Origin: Pseudophaeobacter sp965641885
GTDB taxonomy: Bacteria; Pseudomonadota; Alphaproteobacteria; Rhodobacterales; Rhodobacteraceae
DNA length: 64,000 nucleotides
Direction: 5' to 3'
Assembly (NCBI GenBank): GCA_965641885.1
Contig: OZ282574.1
Location: forward strand, 3,596,001-3,660,000
Part shown: piece after piece, positions 51,155 through 58,446 of the stretch
Numbering within the stretch: the first letter of the stretch is position 1
How the letters are laid out: each line of letters begins with the position of its first letter
Program-made: the position numbers and the translations under genes
The notes under the pieces: model-generated
Database searches by the model: none
What the model was told of the DNA's origin: nothing
The model's input: the letters and a program-made list of their open reading frames with translations, nothing else

Positions 51155-51183
51155 AAAAAACAGAGAGGCGCACGCCTGCGCCT
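51155..51183 (-). terminator. First of two tandem intrinsic terminators before the Ldh-type gene
   Basis: On the minus strand AGGCGCA-GGCG-TGCGCCT forms a perfect seven-base stem (51166-51183), followed by CTCTG and six T residues (51155-51160). It begins eight bases after the DUF3726 stop. Confidence 0.7.
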
Positions 51184-51190
51184 GTTTGCA

Positions 51191-51838
51191 TCAATCGGCG
51201 TCACTCAGCCCGGCACCGGCGCCCAGAAGACGTGAGCTTTCCGTGGCAGGCGCGTAGGTACGGCGCGCAAAATCTTGCAGGCTTTGCCAGGCGACCGGGT
51301 CCACCTCGGCCCGCAGCACCGGCGCGCGCGCCCCTCGCATCTCGGCAGCAGCAGCGCAATGCAACGCATCGGCATGGGGCGCCAGAATTGCCGCGCGCCC
51401 GCCGCGCACCGCAAGGCGCTGCCCGTCTGTGGTGAGGCACACCCCCTGCCAGGAGACTGCAACAGGCCCTCCCAGGCGCAGCGCAGCGCCAGCCGCAAAC
51501 GGCACCAGTAAAAGAGGGAAGGACACATTTTCCATCCCGATCCTCTGGCCTGCCTGCATCCGCACCGCACAGTCGCTCATCGCGGCACCGGCAATCAGCG
51601 GGCTCATCCGGCCGGCAGGTGCCGACCAGATCCCGCTCAGCGTCGCAGGCGAGAGATCAACCGCAGGCAAGCGGTCGTTGAGCGTCAACAGCTCTGCCAG
51701 CATTTCCGCCCCCGGAAAACCAAAGGCAGACAGCCAGCGGGTGCTCTTGGCCACCTCTTCTGCGAGCCCCCAGGCCAGACCAGCACCGCGCCCGGCGCGT
51801 TTGCTCATAGCCTCGATTTCGTTCAGCGAATAGCTCAC
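51191..51838 (-). CDS. DUF3726 family protein
   Basis: A 215-residue protein matching my memory of DUF3726, a family with no assigned function. The N-terminus VSYSLNEIEAMSKRAGRGAGLAWGLAEEVAKSTRWL is the most recognisable part. No signal peptide or membrane segment is seen. I choose the GTG at 51836-51838: it lies four bases after the stop of the 590-residue gene and has GGGGGAG upstream. The longer open frame (to 52411) overlaps that gene and is rejected. Close coupling suggests that the two proteins act together. Confidence 0.78.
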   Translation of the reverse strand: MSYSLNEIEAMSKRAGRGAGLAWGLAEEVAKSTRWLSAFGFPGAEMLAELLTLNDRLPAVDLSPATLSGIWSAPAGRMSPLIAGAAMSDCAVRMQAGQRIGMENVSFPLLLVPFAAGAALRLGGPVAVSWQGVCLTTDGQRLAVRGGRAAILAPHADALHCAAAAEMRGARAPVLRAEVDPVAWQSLQDFARRTYAPATESSRLLGAGAGLSDAD

Positions 51839-51842
51839 ACCC

Positions 51843-53615
51843 TCAGCACTCCCCCGCCTGTCCGGCAGTCTGTCCGGCAATTTGGCCGACAGTCTGCCCG
51901 ACAGTTTGGCCGCTCTCTGCGCGCTCTGGATAGATCCAGAAATCTCCATCGCGGCTTGCGAGCTCCTCTGGGTAGGGCGCGTTGCCATACATGCAGATCC
52001 GCACCCAGCGATCAGAGCGGGGGTCAAAATGCATCGCGCCAAAAAATGCCAGCTTGCAGCGCAGCATATCGATGGGCTGCACATCCTGGGAAATGGTGTT
52101 GTCGCGGATCTCGGCATAGGGTGCGCGATTGGCGATCTGCGCCCGGCGCACCGAATGGCGGTGCTCGGGGTGGCGCAGCAGGAATTCGGCAATCGCCGTC
52201 TCATCAGGCCAATGCGCCAGCGCCGCCAGGAGCAGCGACGCATCCCGGCCCGGCGCCAGGGGTTGTTCGTATTCTTCGATCGGCTCTTCAAAGCGCTGGC
52301 CCAAACGTGGTTCCAGCTTTTCCTCGGAGACATACCAGGCCCGCGCTGTATTGGCGGGCGCGCTCCAGTCGATCCGAAGCGCCCAGCCATAGACATCCCA
52401 CAACACATCACGCAGGCAGGCCACGGTCATGGCGCCGGCAATGCGAAAGGTGGCGGTATTGTCGGCCGGCAGTGTGTCAGCCAGATCATCGACCAGATCG
52501 CCATAGGGCTCCAGTAGCAACGAGACCAGCCATTCCTGCCCCTCAACACTCAGGGTTGCAGCCCCCCATTGATACAGGTCGTCCCAGGGCTGCACCACTG
52601 CCAGCCCCGCGTCGCTGAGCCGGGCTGTGATCAGGTCAATGTCCGCCTGCAGCGCCGCAAGCCGCTCTCGCTGGGCGGGATGGTCTGAGTGCCACTTGGT
52701 GACGGATGTCCGACTACGGGCATAGAGATCATGGAAGGTCGCGATCTCGGTCGCGCGGGCGGTTTTCACACCGCGCACCCGCTGCAATGCGATCTCGCGC
52801 GCGGCGACCCAATTGCTGAACAGCACCGGGTGGTTAAGCAGGAAAGGCGCCATGCCAAGCCCGGTTGAGTTGCCCACACCCAGGCGGCGGGCAATCTCTG
52901 GATCGAGCCGTGCGGCCCGCCTGCCCGCAGCGCCCGCGCGCCGATCCGCCATATGCTGCACCAGATCCCGCACAAAGGCGCGGGTCAAAAACACCGAGAG
53001 CATTTCGACCTGAAAGGGGGCTGCAAATTCTGCGCGCCCCGAGATCATCTCCCGATCTGCCGCCCCCAGTTTGCCCGAGCCATAAACAGCTGTAGTGCGC
53101 ATCAGATAGCCAACGGCCTCAATCTGTTGCAGATCCGGCTGCGATCCTGCGGCCAGACGCGACACCGTATGTTCCCACAGCCGCACCGAGCGGTTGGCGC
53201 GCGACACCGACAGCTCTGAGCCAGTGACGCGGCCCGCCTCTTGCAAGGGGACATTCTGTGACAGACGGGCAATGTCGGCGGCAGTGGGAATACCGTCGAA
53301 CAGGGCAAAGGTGCAGTCCCAGGCCGTGGCAATCACCCGGTCCGACCGCTGATCTGCTGGCAGATCATGGGCAAAGGCCACTAAGGAATAGCTGCGCTCT
53401 GGCCCATGCGCGCAATAGACGGCCTGGCCAACGCCCCTGTCTGATATGTCAAATACGGGGCAATCAAAGCGCCAGGCCTCGCGCTTCATCCTACGGGTCA
53501 GAATGCGCATGAAGGACAGGCGCGACTGGTGAAAGGAGCCAAGGCGGAACAAGCGCATCACCACTGACGGATCACGCAGGTCTGGCTTGATTGCATTGTC
53601 CTGGACTGCCGTCAT
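51843..53615 (-). CDS. Uncharacterised 590-residue protein (partner of DUF3726)
   Basis: I do not recognise a named domain. The protein is soluble-looking, without signal or membrane segments. Striking passages are RFDCPVFDISDRGVGQAVY (49-67), FAHDLPADQRSDRVIATAWDC (81-101), YLMRTTAVYGSGKLG (170-184) and GVGNSTGLGMAPF (246-258). A histidine-containing second half and a passage KLAFFGAMHFDPRSDRWVR follow near the end. The last 22 residues are a tetrapeptide repeat (GQTV, GQTV, GQIA, GQTA, GQAG) from a 12-bp DNA repeat. AGGAGA lies six bases before the ATG. Similar proteins, in my memory, sit beside DUF3726 genes in other proteobacteria. The function is unknown; neighbours suggest amino-acid or N-heterocycle catabolism. 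Confidence 0.8.
   Translation of the reverse strand: MTAVQDNAIKPDLRDPSVVMRLFRLGSFHQSRLSFMRILTRRMKREAWRFDCPVFDISDRGVGQAVYCAHGPERSYSLVAFAHDLPADQRSDRVIATAWDCTFALFDGIPTAADIARLSQNVPLQEAGRVTGSELSVSRANRSVRLWEHTVSRLAAGSQPDLQQIEAVGYLMRTTAVYGSGKLGAADREMISGRAEFAAPFQVEMLSVFLTRAFVRDLVQHMADRRAGAAGRRAARLDPEIARRLGVGNSTGLGMAPFLLNHPVLFSNWVAAREIALQRVRGVKTARATEIATFHDLYARSRTSVTKWHSDHPAQRERLAALQADIDLITARLSDAGLAVVQPWDDLYQWGAATLSVEGQEWLVSLLLEPYGDLVDDLADTLPADNTATFRIAGAMTVACLRDVLWDVYGWALRIDWSAPANTARAWYVSEEKLEPRLGQRFEEPIEEYEQPLAPGRDASLLLAALAHWPDETAIAEFLLRHPEHRHSVRRAQIANRAPYAEIRDNTISQDVQPIDMLRCKLAFFGAMHFDPRSDRWVRICMYGNAPYPEELASRDGDFWIYPERAESGQTVGQTVGQIAGQTAGQAGEC
51858..51905. repeat. 12-bp tandem repeats at the 3' end of the 590-residue gene
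   Basis: Four 12-base units (starts 51858, 51870, 51882, 51894; for example ctgtccggcagt and ctgcccgacagt) run to within about a dozen bases of the stop codon. They encode GQ-x-x tetrapeptides, so copy number changes keep the frame and vary only the tail length. Confidence 0.88.
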
Positions 53616-53687
53616 CCCGCTCTCCTGTTTTCAACTTTTCGGTTTTGCGCCGCAGTTTTTATCCCGTTTGAGAGACCACCAGAGGCT

Positions 53688-54683
53688 CTATTGCTCGCTT
53701 GCCGCGCCAAAATTGTCCTGGAAAAAACGGTACCAGTTGCCGCCCATAATCCCAGAGATTTCTACCTCGCTGAGGCCAGTGGCCTTCAGGCCCGTCGCAA
53801 TATTACCAAAATCCCGGTTGTCTCTGAACCAGCGGGGCATGGGTGGAAAGCCGGGCGCGGCAGCAGAGCCCTCGCCGTAGTCGGGCTCTTTGCTCCAGCG
53901 GCCAACCCGCATCCATTCAACAATGCTGTCGGGCTGATCCTGACACAGATCACTGCCAATCCCGAGGCTTTCTGCACCGTATTTTTCAGCCGCGCGGGCA
54001 ATCATGTCGCAAAAGCTCTGGAGAGAGCAGTCGGATTTACCTTTGAGATGATGCGGGTAGAGCGAAAACCCCAGCATGCCGCCGCCCGCAACCACGGCCT
54101 GAATGACGGCTTCTGTCTTGTTGCGCAGCGCGGGTGACCACTCAAAGGGGTTGGCATGAGTGATGGTGATGGGGCGTTCGGAAATCTGCGCCGCCTCAAT
54201 GGTTGAGCGGTCGCCGGAATGGCTCATATCAATCACCAGACCAACCCGGTTCATCTCTTTGATCACCTGACGACCCATGCGGGTGATGCCCGCGTCTTCG
54301 GCCTCATAGCACCCCGTCGCCAGCAGCGACTGGTTATTATAGCTGAGCTGCATGAACCGCGCGCCCAGTGTGTGCAGGATCTCGACCAGACCAATGTCGT
54401 CTTCAATCGGGCTGGGGTTTTGAAAACCAAAGAACACAGCCGTGCGGCCGGTTTCGCGGGCAATGTCCACATCCCCTGCCCACTGCCCCTTCATGATCAG
54501 ATCCGGGTAGTCTTCAAACCAGCGGTTCCAGCGTTCAAAATTCAGCACAGTCTCGCGAAAATTCTCATGATAGGCGATGGTGACGTGGATCGCATCGACG
54601 CCGCCTGCGCGCAGCTGGCGAAAGATCTTTTCAGACCAGTTGGCATATTGCAGCCCGTCGATTCTGAACCCCGACTGCATCAT
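53688..54683 (-). CDS. M19 (membrane dipeptidase)-family protein lacking the HxD metal motif
   Basis: A 331-residue TIM-barrel protein of the renal-dipeptidase family. The bridging Glu94 (SPIEDDIG) and the beta-metal His155 (DMSHSGDRS) and His176 (ITHANP) remain. The N-terminal HxD that binds the alpha-metal is replaced by IDGLQ (8-12). A similar change occurs, from memory, in the dipeptidase-like protein beside the dimethylglycine dehydrogenase genes of Pseudomonas. It may therefore be a one-metal hydrolase or have another reaction. Its start overlaps the aldehyde dehydrogenase stop (ATGATG); the ATG three bases later is an alternative. Confidence 0.85.
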   Translation of the reverse strand: MMQSGFRIDGLQYANWSEKIFRQLRAGGVDAIHVTIAYHENFRETVLNFERWNRWFEDYPDLIMKGQWAGDVDIARETGRTAVFFGFQNPSPIEDDIGLVEILHTLGARFMQLSYNNQSLLATGCYEAEDAGITRMGRQVIKEMNRVGLVIDMSHSGDRSTIEAAQISERPITITHANPFEWSPALRNKTEAVIQAVVAGGGMLGFSLYPHHLKGKSDCSLQSFCDMIARAAEKYGAESLGIGSDLCQDQPDSIVEWMRVGRWSKEPDYGEGSAAAPGFPPMPRWFRDNRDFGNIATGLKATGLSEVEISGIMGGNWYRFFQDNFGAASEQ

Positions 54684-56131
54684 CGCGGCGTGCCTGCACT
54701 GATATAGGCGGTTTTGACAGTCGTGTAGAACTCGGCGGCGGCTTTGCCCTGTTCGCGCGACCCATAGGAGCTGTCCCCGCGGCCACCAAACGGCACGTGA
54801 TAATCCGTGCCCGCAGTGGGAAGGTTGACAGTGACCACTCCGGTGCGGGCATTGCGGCGAAAATGCGTGGCCCGTGCCAGGTTTTGCGTCACCACCCCGG
54901 AGGTCAGGCCAAAGCGGGTGTCATTGACCACGCTCAGCGCCTCGTCATAGCTGTCGACCTTGATCACGCAGGTCAGCGGCGCAAACATTTCCTCGCGGTT
55001 GATGCGCATATCATTGCGACTGTTCAGAAACACGCCGGGAGACATGTAAAACCCCTCATGCGGCAGATCCAGTCGCTGGCCGCCACAGGCCAGCTCAGCG
55101 CCTTCGGATGTGCCAAGCTCCACATAGGCCAGATTTTCCGCCAGCTGCTGCGCGCTCACCACCGGCCCCATCTGGGTGCTGTTGTCCAGCGCATGACCAA
55201 CGGTCATAGCCCGCGCGCCTGCCACCAGTTTGTCGACAAAGGCATCATGCACCGAGGCCTGGACAACCAAACGCGACGAGGCGGTGCATTTTTGACCGCT
55301 GCCGCCAAAGGCACCGCCAAGCGCGAGGGTCACGGCCAGATCCAGATCCGCATCATCCAGCACTGCCAGCGCGTTCTTTGAGCCCATCTCCATCTGGATC
55401 TTGGTGAAATTTTGCACCGCTGCCGAGGCAATCCCCCGCCCCACCGGCACCGACCCGGTAAAGGAGATCGCATCTATTTTGGCGCTCTCAACCAGCTTTT
55501 GCCCGATGCTGCCACCTGCCCCCATCACCAGACTGAACAGGCCCTTTGGGATGTCCTGGCGGTCAATGATTTCAGCCAGCGCCACCGCCGAGGCAGGCGT
55601 CAGATTGGCAGGTTTCCAAACAACTGCATTGCCATAGCACAGCGCCGGCGCGATCTTCCACGAGGCCGTTGCGGTGGGAAAGTTCCAGGGGCTGATGATG
55701 GCAACCGTGCCAAGGGGCTCGCGGCGCACATCAATCTCGACACCTTCGCGCACCGAGTCGGCGTTCTCGCCCAGCTGGCGCAGACATTCGGCGCCGTAAT
55801 AGGTAAAGAACTGACCGGCGCGGTAGATCTCGCCCCGCCCCTCCGCCAGCGGCTTGCCTTCTTCGCGGCTAAGCAGCCGCCCCAGCTCCTCAGCGCGGGC
55901 CATCATCTCGGATCCTATGGCCTGCAAAACCGCCTGCTTGCGCTCTGGCCCATAGGCAGCCCAGACGCGCTGCGCCTCTGCTGCCCTGTCCAGCGTCGCC
56001 TCCAGCTGATCCGCCGAGGCCTGCGCATACAGGCCAACCAGATCTGACAGATCCGAAGGATTGCGGTTCTCGATCTCGCTCTCGCCAGCCAACCAGTCGC
56101 CGGCAATCAGGTTTTTATGGAGTTCGCTCAT
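54680..56131 (-). CDS. Aldehyde dehydrogenase, resembling alpha-ketoglutaric semialdehyde dehydrogenase
   Basis: A 483-residue NAD(P)-dependent aldehyde dehydrogenase with catalytic Glu248 (MEMGSKN) and Cys282 (GSGQKCTASSR). The GQKCTASSRLVV wording is typical of the ketoglutaric semialdehyde dehydrogenase branch, which ends hydroxyproline, glucarate or L-arabinose breakdown; this is suggestive only. First gene of the minus-strand operon, divergent from lysR. The ATG at 56131 has a poor ribosome site, and a GTG at 56167 is possible. Confidence 0.88.
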   Translation of the reverse strand: MSELHKNLIAGDWLAGESEIENRNPSDLSDLVGLYAQASADQLEATLDRAAEAQRVWAAYGPERKQAVLQAIGSEMMARAEELGRLLSREEGKPLAEGRGEIYRAGQFFTYYGAECLRQLGENADSVREGVEIDVRREPLGTVAIISPWNFPTATASWKIAPALCYGNAVVWKPANLTPASAVALAEIIDRQDIPKGLFSLVMGAGGSIGQKLVESAKIDAISFTGSVPVGRGIASAAVQNFTKIQMEMGSKNALAVLDDADLDLAVTLALGGAFGGSGQKCTASSRLVVQASVHDAFVDKLVAGARAMTVGHALDNSTQMGPVVSAQQLAENLAYVELGTSEGAELACGGQRLDLPHEGFYMSPGVFLNSRNDMRINREEMFAPLTCVIKVDSYDEALSVVNDTRFGLTSGVVTQNLARATHFRRNARTGVVTVNLPTAGTDYHVPFGGRGDSSYGSREQGKAAAEFYTTVKTAYISAGTPR

Positions 56132-56221
56132 GAGGTAGGGCCCGTTTCTGTCAGAATGCACTTGCACAACACACTATGGACTCACGAATTTATTTCACTC
56201 AAACTCAAACTAATGAAGTTG

Positions 56222-56240
56222 ATTTCAGGAAAACTGAAAT
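56222..56240. promoter_or_regulatory. Perfect LysR-type dyad over the lysR ribosome site and start
   Basis: atttcag-gaaaa-ctgaaat is a perfect 19-base inverted repeat. It contains TCAGGAAAACTGA, a T-N11-A LysR motif, and spans the AGGA ribosome site and the first two bases of the start codon. It suits autoregulation by DNA binding, or an RNA hairpin hiding the ribosome site. Confidence 0.6.
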
Positions 56241-57162
56241 GCCGATCAAGATTGAAATGCTCCGCTGCTTTGCTGTCGTCGCCAGGTACGGGAATCTGAG
56301 TGAGGCCTCGCAGCAGCTTGGGCGCAGCCCCTCGGCGGTCTCAATGATGCTGAAACAATTCGAAGACCACCTGGGCGAAGCGCTGTTTGAGACGGACCGC
56401 AAAAGCAAGTTGAGCCCGCTGGGTGCCTTTGTGCTGGAACAGGCCGAGCACGAATTACGCCAGTTTGACAGCACCGTGCAAGCCATCGAAGGCTTTGCCA
56501 AAGCGCGCCAGGGACGGGTACGGATCGCCGCCGTTCCCTCGGTCGCCGGAACCATCCTGCCGCAGGCCATTTCGCGCTATAACAAAGACTTTCCCCAGGT
56601 GATGATCGAGCTGCGCGATATGGACTCGGCCTCGGTGCTGCGCGAGGTGACCCGCGAACGGGTGGACATCGGCATTGCAACGGCCAGCCAGTATAGCGGC
56701 GCCTTGCACCAACAAGACCTGCTCTCGGATGCCTTTGGGCTGGTCTGCCCGGCCCGCCATCCGCTTGCGGGGTATCAGCGGGCTCTGACCTGGACAGATA
56801 TCGCGCCACATCGCTTTATTGCCAATGAGCTCTCGGCCCAGATCCCGGCCCCCGCCTCGAAACAGCTGCATGAAACCGCCCTGTTGAAGGTGCCTACCAT
56901 GACCTCGATCCTCGCCATGGTGCAGGCTGGGCTTGGGGTAACAATTTTGCCCGAAATGACGGCCAAACTGGCAGAAGCCTCCGGGCTGGTCTTTTGTCGC
57001 CTGGCAGATTCCCAGGCCCGGCGACAGATCCACCTGCTGCGCCGCGCGACCCACCCGGCCTCTCCGGCAGCGCGGCAACTGGAACGCCAGATTGTCGCCA
57101 CGGTCACGGAGCTGCAGCGGCATAAACATCCGGCCACCATTGCCCCAAACCCAAAGACATGA
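56239..57162 (+). CDS. LysR-family transcriptional regulator
   Basis: A 307-residue LysR regulator: N-terminal helix-turn-helix (MLRCFAVVARYGNLSEASQQLGRSPSAVSMMLKQFEDHLGEALFE, about 7-51), then a two-lobed effector-binding domain with VRIAAVPSVAGTILPQAI. It is divergent from the aldehyde dehydrogenase operon and upstream of the BMP transporter operon, so it may govern both. The ATG at 56239 is favoured over the upstream frame from 56176 because AGGA lies eight bases before it and the start then matches the family. Confidence 0.88.
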   Translation: MPIKIEMLRCFAVVARYGNLSEASQQLGRSPSAVSMMLKQFEDHLGEALFETDRKSKLSPLGAFVLEQAEHELRQFDSTVQAIEGFAKARQGRVRIAAVPSVAGTILPQAISRYNKDFPQVMIELRDMDSASVLREVTRERVDIGIATASQYSGALHQQDLLSDAFGLVCPARHPLAGYQRALTWTDIAPHRFIANELSAQIPAPASKQLHETALLKVPTMTSILAMVQAGLGVTILPEMTAKLAEASGLVFCRLADSQARRQIHLLRRATHPASPAARQLERQIVATVTELQRHKHPATIAPNPKT

Positions 57163-57405
57163 CGCCCCGGCCTCCTACTCTCCTCGCCCTCTGCGACTTC
57201 TGGCTGAAAGGGGGCAACCACATCGCTCAAAACAGTTCATCAAACGCACAATATTCCAATACAGCAGCGCAAACAGTGCAAAAAATGATCACTCTTCCCA
57301 ATGCGATACCCAATTTGGGAAAGCGTCCTTGCTATGCGAGCGCATAATTTTTACCCTTTGGACAAGATCCAGCAGGGATCAGCTTTTCAACTCGGGGGAA
57401 TTTTC
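57163..57405. promoter_or_regulatory. Control region upstream of the BMP transporter operon
   Basis: The gap holds two dyads. ttcccaa (57295-57301) is mirrored by ttgggaa (57315-57321), with an inner cccaa-t-ttggg. tatgcg-ag-cgcata is a perfect 14-base palindrome at 57333-57346, followed by an AT-rich run. No definite -35/-10 pair was fixed. These could be LysR or other repressor sites. Confidence 0.45.
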
Positions 57406-58431
57406 ATGACAAAATCCGCATTTGGCGCGTTGTCGCGCCGTCATTTTCTGGCCACCAGCGCCGCGACGGCCCTGACGGCCGCGCTTGGTCTTACCCCGGC
57501 ACGACTGCTGGCCGCAGAGCCGATCAAAGTGGCCGGCATCTACACCGTCCCCGTTGAGCAACAATGGGTGAGCCGCATTCATGTGGCCGCTTTGGCCGCG
57601 CAGGACCGGGGTGACATCAGCTATACCTATTCTGAAAACACCTCGAACTCGGACTATTCCCGCGTGATGCGCGAATATGCCGAAAGCGGCTATAAGATGA
57701 TCATCGGCGAGATCTTTGGCGTCGAGGCCGAGGCACGCGAAGTCATGGCCGACTACCCGGATGTGGCTTTCTTGATGGGCTCGTCCTTTAAGGAAGATGC
57801 CGCCGTTCCAAACCTTTCGGTTTTTGACAACTACATTCAGGATGCAGCCTATCTGTCGGGTATCATCGCCGGATCAATGTCGAAATCTGGCAATATCGGC
57901 ATGGTTGGTGGCTTTCCCATCCCCGAAGTGAACCGCCTGATGCACGCCTTTATGTCCGGTGCGCGCGAAATGAACCCGGAGATGAAGTTCCAGGTCTCCT
58001 TTATCGGCTCCTGGTTTGACCCACCCAAAGCTAAGGAAACCGCCTTTGCTATGGCCGAAAATGGCGCAGATGTTTTGTATGCGGAACGCTTTGGCGTCTC
58101 GGATGCCGCCAAGGAAAAAGGCCTGCTGGCCATTGGCAATGTCATCGACACCCAGTCCGACTATCCCGACACCGTGGTGGCCTCAGCGATCTGGCATTTT
58201 GAGCCCACACTGGACGCGGCAATTGCAGCCGTGCAGGCAGGCACCTTTATGGCCAAGGACTACGGCCCCTATTCCTTTATGGCCAAAGGCGGCTGCTCGC
58301 TGGCACCCTATGGCACATTTGAGGGCAAAATCCCGCAGGCGGCGCTGGATCTGGTCGCGTCGCGCACGGGCGAGATTAAAAATGGCTCCTACACGGTGGC
58401 CATCAACGATGATGAGCCCAAATCGTCTTGA
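57406..58431 (+). CDS. BMP-family ABC transporter substrate-binding protein
   Basis: A 341-residue periplasmic binding protein of the BMP/Med (nucleoside-binding) family with a Tat-like signal (SRRHFLATSAATAL, about 10-23). The fold begins IKVAGIYTVPVEQQWVSRIHVAAL and includes DNYIQDAAYLSGIIAGSMSKSGNIGMVGG, a BMP signature. Relatives bind nucleosides or purine-like compounds. GGGGGAA precedes the ATG at 57406; the upstream open frame is rejected. First gene of a five-gene operon with both permeases and the ATPase. Confidence 0.9.
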   Translation: MTKSAFGALSRRHFLATSAATALTAALGLTPARLLAAEPIKVAGIYTVPVEQQWVSRIHVAALAAQDRGDISYTYSENTSNSDYSRVMREYAESGYKMIIGEIFGVEAEAREVMADYPDVAFLMGSSFKEDAAVPNLSVFDNYIQDAAYLSGIIAGSMSKSGNIGMVGGFPIPEVNRLMHAFMSGAREMNPEMKFQVSFIGSWFDPPKAKETAFAMAENGADVLYAERFGVSDAAKEKGLLAIGNVIDTQSDYPDTVVASAIWHFEPTLDAAIAAVQAGTFMAKDYGPYSFMAKGGCSLAPYGTFEGKIPQAALDLVASRTGEIKNGSYTVAINDDEPKSS

Positions 58432-58446
58432 TCCGGGCCTGATCGT

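Noticed and set aside
51110..51175. A 24-bp tandem duplication as part of the 13-bp series
   Set aside because: The repeated 11 bases are the T-tracts of two terminators; the offset of 24 does not fit the series, so it is reported as tandem terminators.
51839..52411. A 406-residue form of the DUF3726 protein
   Set aside because: The extra 190 codons overlap the 590-residue gene in another frame; the GTG at 51838 has a good ribosome site and the family N-terminus.
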